The notes under the pieces: generated by a model | Told to the model about the DNA's origin: nothing | Seen by the model: the letters and a program-made list of their open reading frames with translations, nothing else | Databases searched by the model: none | Made by a program: the position numbers and the translations under genes | Shown here: piece by piece, positions 1-11,245 of the stretch | Layout: every line of letters starts with the position of its first letter | How positions within the stretch are numbered: the first letter of the stretch is position 1 | Source of the DNA: Cryptomeria japonica | Taxonomy: Eukaryota; Streptophyta; Pinopsida; Cupressales; Cupressaceae | Length of the DNA: 64,000 nt | Direction of reading: 5' to 3' | NCBI RefSeq assembly: GCF_030272615.1 | Contig: NC_081411.1 | Location: forward strand, 41,155,140 to 41,219,139

Positions 1-843
1 CTTAACCTACCTTAGATAACTGTGGAGGTGGATTTTAATTAGAAAGAATGGGTCGCATTGGTTCTTTGTTTTGATATATGTTCATTTTGCTTCATATCTT
101 GAGGGTTTCTTCGTCGTTGTGGGTGAAAATGATCAACATTGGTTTTTTCTTTTCTTTATATGGTCATAGAGCAAACAAATATCCATTTGGATCGGATATC
201 CGATTCAAAGTAAGATATTTGTTTGCTAATGCATGCTCTTTATATATATATAAAATGATATATATTAATATATAATTAATATTTAAAAATAAATAAATAT
301 ATTAAAAAATTGAATTGTCGACCTAACAAATACCTGATCCAATCGAATATCAGTTAATAACCAATATTAGTTCTGCCTAGGATTTTGTCATGGCTACATT
401 TAGTATCACCCAACCCAAGTAAAAACTCAACACATATTTCCACATTTTTGGGTTGATGAAAAACACATTGTTTTTTTCACCTCGCTACTTTTTGGCCCCC
501 CATGAACCTCCACATACCCATGTGATATTTTTTCAATTATATCCATTAATCCATCCACAATTCATTTCCATACAATCTATCATAGATTCTTGCTTCAACT
601 CTCTATTCCAACACATGATTCTTTACTCCGCAAAGGCTACAAGGATGGAGATCCAACACATTTATACTCTACGTCCTTTCTTATGACAATAAAAGCATTG
701 TATTTCTTAAATAGATTTAATAAATTTGTTAAAATTTGTTGTACTTGCAGCATCATCTTCTTTCGTGCATTTCTAGAACCTTCAATATTTAACCTCACAA
801 TTGGTACAATGTGCTTAGAAACTTTTCATATATATCCTCTTTT
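1..843. other. AT-rich non-coding DNA, no gene recognised
   Basis: Short open frames occur on both strands, but none has a recognisable domain, codon pattern or good start context. The stretch is AT-rich with many TATA and AAATAAAT runs. The only clear structure is the inverted repeat listed separately. It may be decayed transposon DNA, but nothing seen here assigns it to a family. Confidence 0.5.
171..226. repeat. 56 bp imperfect palindrome
   Basis: The outer arms GCAAACAAATATC and GATATTTGTTTGC are perfect 13 bp reverse complements. Between them sits the perfect 14 bp palindrome ATCGGATATCCGAT, itself flanked by TTTG and CAAA. The whole segment could fold as one long hairpin or cruciform. 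It could be a MITE-like relic, but no target duplication was identified. Confidence 0.7.
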
Positions 844-1588
844 TCAAATTGTCTTAAGACCAACATTCTTTAGAGACCATATTTTGTCATTATTATCACA
901 ACTATCATGACTTGTAGATTCTAAATCATCATTATCTTCAACTTCATAGTTGTTTCCAAATGAAGTTTTAGATCTATCACATTTATTGAATGATTCATCA
1001 AATGAATAACACAAATCATTTGTATCACTTGAGGCATTACATAATGTAGGCTTAGAACTTAGGAATTGTTTTTCCTTTTGACATGCTATGAGAAATAGAT
1101 TCAATTTATTATTTTCTTCTTTTAATTTTAATTCATCATTCTTTAATTAAAAATATTCCTCTTCCATCATGTTCATCTGCTTTCTCACATTTTTTTATCA
1201 TCTTTTTAGCAACCTTAATAAGAGAATTCAAATCTTCTTGTAGATCTTCCTTATGTTTTTTAGCTTCCTTAAATTATTGTTCAAGGTTTTTAATTTTACA
1301 TAATAATTGAGACCTCTCCATTTCTAACTCATTTATCCTTGCTATAAATTCTTAATTATACCTTCCAACTTTCATGAAATTTTCTTTGAAAAAATCTCTT
1401 GTATGCCTTAAACACTCATTTTCATTATTGAATCTTGCCCATTGATACACATTTACTTTAAAATAATCCAAAATTTTACTTCTCAAAATTTTAATGATAA
1501 TTTCCTCTTTGCTATAATCTCCCTCCTTATGCAACAACAACCAAGGCCTTATAATGGAACCAATGTTGACAAAAAAACCTTGACCCAA
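844..1588 (-). pseudogene. Degenerate coiled-coil protein relic, possibly retrotransposon gag-like
   Basis: Minus-strand frames broken by stops encode heptad-like Lys/Glu/Leu-rich segments, for example INELEMERSQLLCKIKNLEQ near 1270-1340, then an Asp/Ser-rich part (844-1104). Similar coiled coils occur in the gag of some plant LTR elements, including the copia-type element C3 in this window. No zinc knuckle, protease or polymerase motif is visible. The family is not recognised, and the host could equally be an unrelated decayed gene. Confidence 0.3.
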
Positions 1589-1809
1589 GTGTAAGATTTA
1601 ATATTCTATCATATGTAGTTGGTGTGATGCAATTAAATGAGAGAACTTAAATATTTGCAATGGTGAGAAATAGGTATTCACTAGTTTAGATATGTAAACA
1701 AGGAATGACCCTAATTCTAAAATCAATAGATTCAACCTCACGTGTTTGACAAGTGCTAAATGTTGATTGATTTCTATTTCTCCTTTGTTTGAGTTGAAAA
1801 TCAACTATG
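1589..1809. other. Left flank of element G1, no gene
   Basis: AT-rich DNA into which G1 inserted. Joined across G1 it continues at 18083. No coding sequence or regulatory motif is recognisable. Confidence 0.4.
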
Positions 1810-1814
1810 GAAAT
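1810..1814. repeat. Target-site duplication GAAAT, left copy, element G1
   Basis: GAAAT directly precedes the TGTAGACACC start of the 5' LTR and is repeated directly after the CA end of the 3' LTR. A perfect 5 bp duplication marks G1 as a complete insertion. Confidence 0.95.
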
Positions 1815-1838
1815 TGTAGACACCCAAAATTGTCATGT

Positions 1839-2081
1839 CTAATTAAATAAATATTTTATTTATTTTCTTTATTTAATTATCTAAGCCTAATTCTTCTATT
1901 AATTAAATAAATCTTTATTTATTTAATTAATTCATTTATCCTCTTCTACCCTTATTTCTTATTTAAATAAATACATTTATTTATTTAAATAATCCTTTTC
2001 CTAAATTAAATAAATATTTATTTATTTAATTGATCTCATTTCTTCTATTAATTAAATAAATCTTTATTTATTTAATTAATT
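1839..2081. repeat. Array of five AT-rich palindromes in the LTR
   Basis: Five successive near-palindromes of the type ATTAAATAAAT...ATTTATTTAAT are separated by short C/T-rich spacers (for example TCTAAGCCTAATTCTT and TCATCCTCTTCT-like). The same five occur in the other three LTRs of this family (17304, 20165 and 35177 onward). Their function is not known; they could form hairpins or cruciforms. Confidence 0.8.
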
Positions 2082-2240
2082 CATTAGCTTTTTCTACACA
2101 TGACACATGTCATTCATCTCTTAATTCCTACACTACCTACCTCTTTCATTATTTTATTATTTCTTCTACCTACCCTCTAATCCTAGCCGACCTCCTTTTT
2201 ACACCTCTCAATCTTATCCCTCCATTTCATATTGTGTCTT

Positions 2241-2250
2241 CTATTTAAGG
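2241..2250 (+). promoter_or_regulatory. TATA-like box of the G1 LTR
   Basis: CTATTTAAGG is conserved in all four LTRs of the family and is followed about 30 nt on by TTCATTATCAAACCC, a plausible start region. It is positioned as expected for the U3/R border. Promoter activity is inferred only. Confidence 0.5.
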
Positions 2251-2612
2251 AGATGCCTTCTTCATTATCAAACCCTAATCTACCCTAATCATTCATGCTA
2301 ATGATCTTTTATGCAATTGACTACACTACGATCCTACTTGCAACCACATTCCGTTCTTTGTTGAGCTCTTGTGCACATAAAATATGAGAGCAAATATATC
2401 AAGCAAGATCAATGGAGATAGGAAGAATGGAGATCAAAACCCTATTGGACATGTGATGGTATGATCTTTGTGATTTCATTTGATTTGCATTGTCTTAGGT
2501 AATCTTCATATGTTATGGTGGATCTTTGTTGTTGTTAGGCTAGGGTTTTTGTGGTTGAATTCATTTAGCCTTTCAATCTTGTTATTATTGTTATCCATTT
2601 TCACCATATACA

Positions 2613-2635
2613 TTTTGGCAAGCCAGGTGGGACCC
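2613..2635 (+). other. Primer-binding-site-like sequence of G1
   Basis: TTTTGGCAAGCCAGGTGGGA directly follows the LTR; G2 has TTTTGGCACACCTGGTGGGA at the same place. A TGG start after a short T-run is usual for plant gypsy primer sites. I could not assign the tRNA. Confidence 0.55.
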
Positions 2636-2725
2636 TTGTCACTTTGCATTTAACCTCTTTGTTGCAGATTTTGTGTTTTTGAAGTTGTAGATCGGACATT
2701 TTCGACAGCATTTTTTTGGTATTTC

Positions 2726-2983
2726 CGCGTCTGCGCACTTTCGGATTGTGTTTTTCATTTTCTGGCGCATCTGCGACATCTAGAATCGCATCTGTGTTCT
2801 CGACAAAATTTTATTTTGCAGGTTTCAGAAAAAAGCGTCTGTGTTACGGAAACGCGTCTGTGTCATTTTTATCCGCGTCTGTGGCTGGAAAGCGCGTCTG
2901 TGGTTCTTACCTGCGTCTGTGTCTCACAGAACCGCGTTTGTGTCTCAGAGTCGTCTCTGTGTAGAGGGTAATCGCGTCTGTGT
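2726..2983 (+). repeat. Leader array 1: about 11 copies of CGCGTCTGTG
   Basis: Variants of (C)GCGTCTGTG recur every ~20-25 bp with unrelated spacers. Some copies differ by one base, such as GCATCTGCG and GCGTTTGTG. G2 has the same array at 21018. The open frame through it encodes only a degenerate Arg-Leu-Cys pattern and looks accidental. Confidence 0.85.
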
Positions 2984-3389
2984 ATCGCCTGTCTCAAAAT
3001 TTTGAAGTTTTATTGATTTAGTTTTCGGATTTTGCACTTAGGGTTTCAGATCTGGTTTATTTTGAGCTAACATTTTCAGATCTAACTAACAAAAGTGGTG
3101 CAGCTTGTCTTGGAAGCAAAATCGTTTTGTTGAAGGCCCCTATTTCACAAAGTCTTTTGGGTTTTAAAAATTTACCTAACTTGTGTGTTTGCAGGAAGGG
3201 GTGATTATTTCAAACAATCCAAACTATTAACAACTCTTTGTTGTAGGTCCTTGGCTAGGGTTTTTGGATTTTTATTGTGTGCCTTGTTTTTATAGACTAG
3301 CAAGCACTTCCATTGGTGCACTAAAATTGAATCATTGTCTTTTGTGTCTTGAGCAATAGGCTCTTTTTTTGTTTAATCTTTAGAGGGCC

Positions 3390-3920
3390 TGTCTTCTCGT
3401 GTGGTCATTAGGACTACTAGTGAGAAGAGAATGACCCAAGTGGTAGCGAGGAAAACCCACCTCTTCCGAACCACTATAAACAAATGTATTCATGGTGAAA
3501 ACTATGAATAACGTGTGCTGATTAGTTCATACCGACACTATGTCTCCCCATAAACCCGTTTGATCAAATTTATTTGATCAGTTGTAGGGCGTAACCCCTA
3601 CCGGCTAGGAGCCTTCTGTATTTACAGAGCTGAAAGTGCCGCATGTATGGCCACACGAGCGGATGCCCTTACTAGCACCTTTTTGTTTTAGAAGCCCAAA
3701 TCCTTCTAGTTGTTGGGGCAGGAGGTCGGACCTCTGGTAGCAACCCACACACATATGGTTCTTAGTAGAGATACAAAGTTCACCATGGGGAGTTTTCATG
3801 GGGACTGATGCTTGGCTGACCTGAGAAGTGAGTGCCGAGGGTGGAGCCAGTGAGGTCAAGCATCTAAGTATCCGCTCTGAATAGCATAGCCTCGGGGGTA
3901 AAACTCCATGTGGGATCAAC
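3390..3920 (+). other. Conserved, hairpin-rich leader block of G1
   Basis: This GC-richer block is strongly conserved in G2 (21690-22215). It contains ATTCAT/ATGAAT arms enclosing GGTGAAAAC, TGATCAAAT/ATTTGATCA, TCTGTA/TACAGA and GAGGT/ACCTC arms. The shared GGTGAAAAC 9-mer links it to the modules after integrase. A structured untranslated leader, perhaps for packaging or dimerisation, is inferred. A minus-strand open frame here looks accidental. Confidence 0.5.
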
Positions 3921-4209
3921 AACTATTATCTTGGCCAGCCATAAGAATTGTGCTTGACTTATTTTAAACATTCAAACATTCAAGGCCAAACAGCAAAACA
4001 TTGTGTCTTTTGTGTATTTAAGTGTATGCAAAACAATTTTACATCAAACAACACACTTTTTTGGAGTCATTTTGGAGTCTAGACACTTGCAAACATTGAG
4101 TCCTCATCAACATTGTGTCCTCTTGTCATGAAAAACAGTCAAACATTCAGATTTGGTCACAACAAAAATGACTTCACAGATTGGAAAAAATTGCACAAAG
4201 TTTACAGAA

Positions 4210-4362
4210 ACGTGTCTGTCTCTGTTCTAATTGCATCTATGTTGTCTAAGCGCGTCTATGAAGGGCAGAATCGCGTCTATGTGTCTAACAGCGTCTGTGT
4301 TGAACAAAGTCGTGTCTGCGTCAGGGAACCGCGTCTGTGAAGTATACAGGCGCGTCTGTGTC
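4210..4362 (+). repeat. Leader array 2: about 8 copies of CGCGTCTGTG
   Basis: A second run of the motif in the same orientation as array 1, spaced ~20 bp, about 490 bp before the gag ATG. Several copies read CGTCTATG. G2 has the matching array at 22485. Confidence 0.85.
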
Positions 4363-4850
4363 CAGAATTGAAAAATTTTACAGTCCAGCAAGCAAACACA
4401 GTTAGTTTCAGAATTCTTGAGCTTCCTAGGTTGTTTCTCCAGGTTTCATTTAGCATTCAACCCGTCTTTGGGTCTCATACAGTCCATCATTGCTTTACAT
4501 CTCATTTTACATTTACACTTGTCTAAACTTGAGTCAAAAGGTCACTTTCTTGTCCTCATCATACTTTGTCAACACACTACATACAACAACACTTTGCTAA
4601 GTGGTCCCTCATCAAGGTTTCTTACCTTTGGGTCTCATTTGGTCTTACTTAGAGTCAAGGTCAACTTACCTCATCAAGAGAAACTATCCTCTCTTTGGAA
4701 GTCACACCTACTCTACTACATACATACTTGGTCTTACACTTTGGACATTGCAAGTACACCTCAGATTCATTTACACTCCATCCAACTCTTGGTCTTCCAT
4801 ATTGTTTCCATTTTCATCTAGTCTCACACATCTTGATCAATACCTAGTTC

Positions 4851-7148
4851 ATGGTTGAAACTCGTCTTTAAAAATCTAGGAGAGAAACTAAAGAGGCTCA
4901 AGAGTCTGCAAACATGAGTTCTTATGAGTATGACAACGATTTATTTTTCAATACTGATCACACTACATTGCCGGACATGGATGTCTATAGAAACATTCCA
5001 AATGTTGAGAACGCAGACACTACAAACAACAATGTTACACACAATGACAATATGGACAATTTTTCAATACATTCAGCAGATGTGGAAGAATCCATTATGA
5101 ATCCCCATTTCAATCGGTTTATTGAGGAAATAATGAGGAGGGATAGACAATACTTCTTACAAATGATGGCACAAAGTGGAGCCAAGATACCTCATGATTT
5201 TGACATGTCTCAAATAATGGAAAATCGACCTTTGCAACAAACTCACTCTAACATGGATCAAAGGAGACCTAATAGTGGAGGAAATAGAGGACCATATATG
5301 GTACTTGAATCACCATCATCTTTGTTTCAAAAACCAGAGGTCCCACATACACATGGTCAAGCATATGATACTCACCTTCGCAGACCATTATGGAAATCTT
5401 ACGTAGACAGATATGCTCAATCACATACTCAAGCTACGGATCAACCAAAACAATTGGATATTCAAAGGCATGCTCAAAATTTGGACACAAGGAAACCCCG
5501 CGTCAAATTTGGGGGTAACACAATAGAACATGACATACCTGTAGAGTATGGTATACATGCACAAAATAGATATGGTGTTCCTCAACATGAATCTATACCA
5601 AGTGGTCCACATATGTAGCATCACTATAGACCTCCTCCATATGAACATGTGTATGATCAATATCATCCATATATGCAACAAGCTCCTCCTCTAATTGGTG
5701 CCTCAAACATGGGGTATGCTTCAAGAAGTCGATCTCCACCTAAGAGCAATTTGGAGCAACAAATCAGGGACTTACAAAAGAAAATGGAGGACATAAATAC
5801 ACCGAAGCCAACATACACAATGAGAGACATATGTCCTTATCCATTCAACAAGAGCATTCCAATGCCTCCATTTCCTACACACTTGGTGATGCCTAAATTT
5901 GATAAGTATAGAGGAAAAGGGGATCCTAAGGCACACATAAGACAGTTTTTCACAGCTTGCATTGAGGTGGCAGCAGAAGAGACATATTTGATGAGATTAT
6001 TCCCACAAAGCTTAGGTGATCAAGCTATGGAATGGTTCTCCAAACTCCCACCTGGTATTAAGTCATGGGGTGACTTAGTAGAGGAATTTATTCAACATTT
6101 CTCCTACAATATAGAGACAAACATATCAGTCACTACTTTATGCAACACCAAGCAAAAAGAGGGAGAGTCTGTTGCATCATTTTTACAAAGATGGAGAAAT
6201 CTAGCTAGCAGATGCTCTTGTGAAATTCCACAAAAACAAATGGTAGAGATGTTCACATAGAACGTTAACAAAGACATTGGCTATGATCTAAGGAAAGCTT
6301 GTTTGTCCACCTTCAGGGACGTTATTGAAAAAGGCTTAGCAACAGAAAAGGTCCTAATTGAACAAGGAGTCATTAAGACATTCAAGGAAAACAAAGATGA
6401 CTTTAAAGGAAAAGACAAGCCAAGATTTTGGAATAAAAACAAGAACACAGTCAATAATGGTGTTGTTGATGCCAATACAGTGTGACCCAAATTCATCTTT
6501 TTGGGATCAAGTTCTACAAACAATCAAGTGAATACTCAAACAACTTCTAGATCACGAAGGAAATACACCCCATTGAGAGAACCACTTGAATCAGTCTTCA
6601 AAAAGCTTGTGGCAAACAAGGTGATCACGGTTCCAGATTTTCCTCCATATGAACCAAAGGTTAAACCAAATTGGTGGAATGATGATGAGTATTGTGAATT
6701 TCATAAGAGCAAGGGTCATAAGACAGGAAATTGTCATCGACTGAAGAACATTGTACAAGATCTCATTGATAGAGGTGACATTGAGATTGATGGACACTCA
6801 TCCAACCAAGAACATGAGATGTTTAAGGAACCATTCCCAAAGCATGACAAGGGAAAATCTAAAGTCACAGATGATCAAGCCAACTATACTAGAGCACCTT
6901 ACAACTATGATTCAACTATCAATCATATCTCGATGGACAATCATGTCTCTACTATTATCATCAAGGACAAAACTCCTGAGAGTTCGACCCAGAGACCTAA
7001 GATTGTCCTAAGAGGTGTTGGATCTTCTTCCGAACCTACCTCTGAATGTCATGTTACAACTCGTCGAGGTAAAATTACGTTGCCAGGTGCCTCCACTAAA
7101 AATACCGCTTCTTCATCAACCAAACCTGAGTATGACCTTGTAGAATAG
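4851..7148 (+). pseudogene. G1 gag segment of the polyprotein, broken
   Basis: Capsid/nucleocapsid precursor. The start is the ATG followed by VETRL, matching the open G2 copy; here codon 7 is a stop. The core Retrotrans_gag domain lies at about 5930-6250 (FPQSLGDQAMEWF, FLQRWRNLASRCS). A zinc knuckle of the CX2HX4HX4C type (CEFHKSKGHKTGNC) is at 6693-6734, a variant common in the plant Tat branch. Stops at 4869, 5616, 6258, 6483 and 7146 interrupt a single frame. At 4869, 6483 and 7146 G2 still has CAA, CGA and CAG, so those are simple C-to-T changes. The N-terminal third is Asn/Gln/Pro/Tyr-rich and probably disordered. Confidence 0.9.
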
Positions 7149-9250
7149 TTAGGGAAGACACCCATGCTCATCTCTATCCTTGAGCTCCTATGTATATCCC
7201 CCACTCATAAAGCTATTCTTGACAAAATCTTGAGAGACACCACCGTTCCTACTGATCTGAACGTGGACCAGTTTCAAGCCATGGTGGGATACCTTTCCGT
7301 TCCACATTCCCTTACATTCACAGAAGCTGATGACGCCTCCGTAAGTCAGCCACATAATGCACCATTACACATTGAAGCCTTCATACACAAACATAGAATC
7401 AAACGAGTCCTGATAGATGGAGGAGCTGGTCTAAACATTTGTACATTGAGCACCATTAAACAATTGGGATATTCTGATAAAGCTATGAATTCAACAAATC
7501 AAATCACCATCAAGGCATATGATGATGAAGAACACTCATCCAAGGGCACAGTCACCTTACCTCTAAGAATTGGACCAGTTACAAAGGATGTGGTCTATCA
7601 AGTTCTAGATCTAGACCTCACTTATAATATATTGCTAGGACGTCCTTGGATTCATGAAATGAGGGCAGTCCCATCGACATATCACCAATGCATTAAGTTT
7701 CCTCACAATGGAGTCAAGGTAACAGTTAACGGTGATCCTAATCCATTCATATATTGCAATAACCTGAGATCACATACTGAGACCATCATTCCCAATAATC
7801 GTGAAGCTGTTCCTTCTTCGGCATACATTGATCCTGAATCATTAAAACCCTCGACATCAAAGCATGGTGAGCTTAAAGGCAAATTTCAGGACAAAGGCAT
7901 GGGAGAATACACTTTAAATCAGACCATGTACTTACGACAAGTCATGAGCTCTCCAAAAGAATATGGAAGACCACATCCTAACAAGCAAATATCCATCATG
8001 GTATTCAAATGGGACCCTACTACCTTTCAAAGATGGGGCGAACTGGAAGAGGAAGGTTTATACAAAATGCTATACAGAGACATTGAAGATGACACACAAG
8101 GTCACATCAATATACCCTGTGACAAATATGGCAAAGGCTTCAAGATTCTACAAAAATTCGGGTATGATGGAAAAAGCCCTCTTGGGTTACGAAAGGAAGG
8201 CATCATGGAACCTTTACAACCTGAATTGACTGTAAAAAGGGAATGCTCCAAGGGACTTGGTTTCTTGACTTCCAAGATCCACACTAAAAGGACAGAAGAA
8301 GCATTACAAATCAAAGTTGCCAAAATTCAACAAGAGGATCGCTATTCCACAGACTCCAACAAATGGGAATGGGGTTCAAACAAATCCTCTAGTGACTATG
8401 AGCTCACCGAGACATTCAGAGAGCCAGATGAAGCCACAAAAGAAGAAGAATTTTATAAAAAGTTCAGAGTTGGTCAAGAAACAACCCATAAGGAGGCCAC
8501 ACAGTCTTTGTCTCAAGGTTCTAGGTTGAAATCACATAGGATGAGAACACCTGTCCCAGAATGCACTACTAGTGATGACAATTTGGATTCACTCGTGATT
8601 GAAACTAATGAGGAGAGTGCCATCGATGACCTCGATGATTACCTTGATATACCTGAATATAACCATATCTTCACTCTTAGCCCCGCTAACTCCGAAGACA
8701 TTAAAGGCCTTTCCCTTGTTCACCATCAACTTATTGACTGGGATCATGAAGGACCAGCACAGTTTGACACATTCCAAAATGATGAAGCTGTTATTGACTA
8801 TCTTGGCATACGAGACGATCTTCCCCCTGGGGACCATAAAGTAGGATACACTATAGAACTCAACAACATGGCATATTTTGGTGAGGGTGTTGGGCCTTTC
8901 AGTCGTAAAAATGTGAAAATAAGAACAAACCAAGGGTCTTATGGCGAAAACCACACTGTGGCGCTGTCTGATCCCAAAAAAGTAAAAAGAAAGGACGTAT
9001 TTGAGGGCGAAAACCTCTTTGAGGCATCCGAAGATGGAAGGCTCGACATTCTCCCAGCATCATATGAGGAAAAATCATCCATGTTGGTAGAGGAGACTAT
9101 CAAAACAAACATTGGTATAGAAGAGGTTCCACACAACATATTCCTGGCTCAATCATTGACAAAGTCCGAAAGGTCAAAATTCATAAGCTTCTTCAAAGAA
9201 CGACAAATCAACTTTGCATGGTCATACGCTGATATGCCTGGACTGGATCT
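7149..9250 (+). pseudogene. G1 aspartic protease and G-patch segment
   Basis: Same frame as gag and open throughout. The retropepsin motif LIDGGAGLNIC has its catalytic Asp at 7416, followed by the conserved TYNILLGRPWIHEM flap-end region near 7620. At about 8130-8268 a G-patch-like segment reads YGKGFKILQKFGYDGKSPLG and continues to KGLGF. Such Gly-rich RNA-binding modules are seen in some plant gypsy polyproteins and in betaretroviral proteases. The rest is an acidic linker leading to RT. Confidence 0.8.
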
Positions 9251-10117
9251 GGATTTGGTAATGCATCATTTGACAGTCAAACAGGGGGCAAAGCCAGTGA
9301 AACAGAAATTAAGGAAAATGCATCGACAAGTGGCATTACTAGTCAAAGCAGAGCTAGAAAAATTATTGGATGTCGGATTCATACACCCAATTGATTATCC
9401 TAAATGGATCTCCAATTTGGTACCTGTCAGTAAACTAGATCGCAGCATCAGAATATGTACAGATTTCAGAGACATCAACAAAGCTTGTCCAAAGGATGAC
9501 TTCCCATTACCAAATATTGACTTGATTGTTGATCTCACGACAGGTCACAAAATGTTATCATTAATGGATGGATTTTCTAGTTATAATCAAATAAGGATCG
9601 CACCCGAGGATCAACACAAAACATCATTCACTTGTCCTTAGGGAACTTTCTGCTAGAATGTCATGCCCTTTGGACTAAAAAATGCAGGTGCTACATATCA
9701 AAGAGCCATGACTACTATCTTTCATGATCTCATGCACGTAACCATGGAAGACTATGTTGACGATCTCTTGGGTAAATCAGTAGACAGAGATACACATTTG
9801 GACATACTTTCTGTCGTCTTTGATTGGTTGGAAAAATACAAAGTAAGGTTAAACCCCAAGAAATGTGTCTTTGGAGTAACCTCCGGGAAGCTCCTAGGAT
9901 TCATTGTGTCCAAAAGAGGAATCGAAGCAGATCCAACAAAAGTCAAGGCCATCTCTTGGAAATGCAACCACCTAGAAATATCAGTCAACTTCGATCCTTA
10001 CAAGGGAGACTCCAGTCTATACGAAGATTCATAGCACAACTTGCAGATAAGTGTAATCCTTTTCAACACTTGTTACATAAAAACATCAAATTCAAATGGG
10101 ATGATAATTGTCAATAG
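9251..10117 (+). pseudogene. G1 reverse transcriptase segment, frameshifted
   Basis: RNA-dependent DNA polymerase that copies the element RNA. Motifs in order: KPVKQKLRKMH, ICTDFRDINKACPKDDFPLP, LSLMDGFSSYNQI, then the catalytic YVDD at 9753-9764 and GFIVSKRGIEADP. Two TGG codons have become TAG (9639, 9654). A 2 bp insertion near 9952 shifts the frame relative to G2, and a further TAG lies at 10115. The polymerase core residues themselves are retained. Confidence 0.9.
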
Positions 10118-11245
10118 GCTTTTCAGATGCTCAAAGATTATCTTTTGAATCTGCCAGTTTTGATGCCACCAGTTCCAGACCAGCCTCTGTTACTATACAT
10201 TTCAGCTACTCCAACAGCACTGGGGGCACTCCTACCACAACAAATTGCTGATGGCAAGGAAAAGGCAGTATACTATATCAGTTGCACATTGGTGGGATAT
10301 GAACTAAACTACACGCCAATCAAGCGTGCATGTCTCGCCGTGGTCTTTGCTTCACAGAAGTTACGACATTATATGCTCACTCATAAGACTAAGTTGATTG
10401 CAAGAATTGATCCGTTGAAATATCTTCTCAATAAAGCAACACTTACTGGGCAACTAGCCAAGTGGGTAATGATCCTGAGTGAATTTGACATCGAGTATGT
10501 GGACAGAAAAGCAATAAAAGGACAAGCGATCGCAGATCAATTAGCAGATGCCCCCATGATTGATGATGTTCCTCTAAATTTAGAATTTCCAGATGAATCC
10601 ATTTTAACAATATCACATGCAAAGCCATGGCAATTGTACTTTGACAGCTCATACACACAGCATGGGGCAGGAGTGAGCATCCTCTTCATAATTCCTCAAG
10701 GTGACTCTATACCAAAATCATACCGCTTATCATTTCCTTGCACTAACAATATAGCGGAATATGAGGCATTAACAACTGGATTATGCATTGCAGTACAGTG
10801 GAAGATCCAAGAACTTCATGTTTTTGGAGATTCTCAACTGGTTATCCGTCAAGCAACTGATGATTACCAAACAAAAGATGAAAAATTAATTCCTTACAAA
10901 CAAATGGTGGATGACTTGAAACAACACTTCACAAAGATAGATTTTGAGCAGATACCAAGAGAGCAGAATCGTGCCGTAGATGCCATGGCTACAATTGCTT
11001 CACTGATCGATCTACCTCAAAATGAGACTTGCTATGAGTTCCTGGTAGACAACCTGTTGGTTCCTTCATATGAGATCACTCCTACTAAAATGATATGCGT
11101 TGTTGGTCCCGAATCCCAGTTATATGGTTCCATATTCACATATCTTCGTGACAATATCCTACCTCCTGATCTATCAAATAACCAACGTCGCACTTTCATT
11201 CGCCAATCCTCTCGATATGTCATTCTAGCTGACATCCTATACTGA
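10118..11245 (+). pseudogene. G1 tandem RNase H (RT-linked plus archaeal-type)
   Basis: The first domain (about 10130-10560) has LLLYISATPTALGALL and LNYTPIKRACLAVVF, typical of RT-linked RNase H. The second (about 10617-11010) has WQLYFDSS, NNIAEYEALTTGL, VFGDSQLVI and NRAVDAMA, the D-E-D-D pattern of an archaeal-type RNase H. Its first motif is DSS here and DGS in G2. Dual RNase H places the element in the Tat branch. The frame ends at a TGA that is also present in G2. Confidence 0.9.

Larger units (their letters stand above)
1815..2612 (+). repeat. 5' LTR of G1
   Basis: Begins TGTAGACACCC and ends CATATACA, bounded by the duplication on one side and a TTTTGGCA primer-site-like sequence on the other. 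It is 798 bp, the same length as the 3' copy. It carries an AT palindrome array at the 5' end, a TATA-like CTATTTAAGG and a possible splice donor (TTAG/GTAATC). Confidence 0.95.
2499..4821 (+). other. Possible leader intron of G1 (LTR donor to pre-gag acceptor)
   Basis: TTAG/GTAATC in the LTR resembles a donor. A long pyrimidine-rich run ending TTTTCATCTAG, 29 nt before the gag ATG, resembles a strong acceptor, and both are conserved in G2. Splicing would remove the whole leader with its arrays. Other acceptor-like TTTGCAG sites lie at about 2661, 2815 and 3190. This is a prediction from sequence only; splicing is known for Ogre elements, but at a different position. Confidence 0.3.

Noticed and set aside
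2716-2964. Open frame through leader array 1 with repeated Arg-Leu-Cys
   Set aside because: The pattern is a by-product of the GCGTCTGTG motif. The G2 copy does not keep the frame.
3605-3922. Minus-strand open frame of ~105 codons, open in both G1 and G2 (21867-22211)
   Set aside because: Most of the nucleotide differences between the two copies change the amino acid, which argues against a protein. The conservation fits an RNA leader better.
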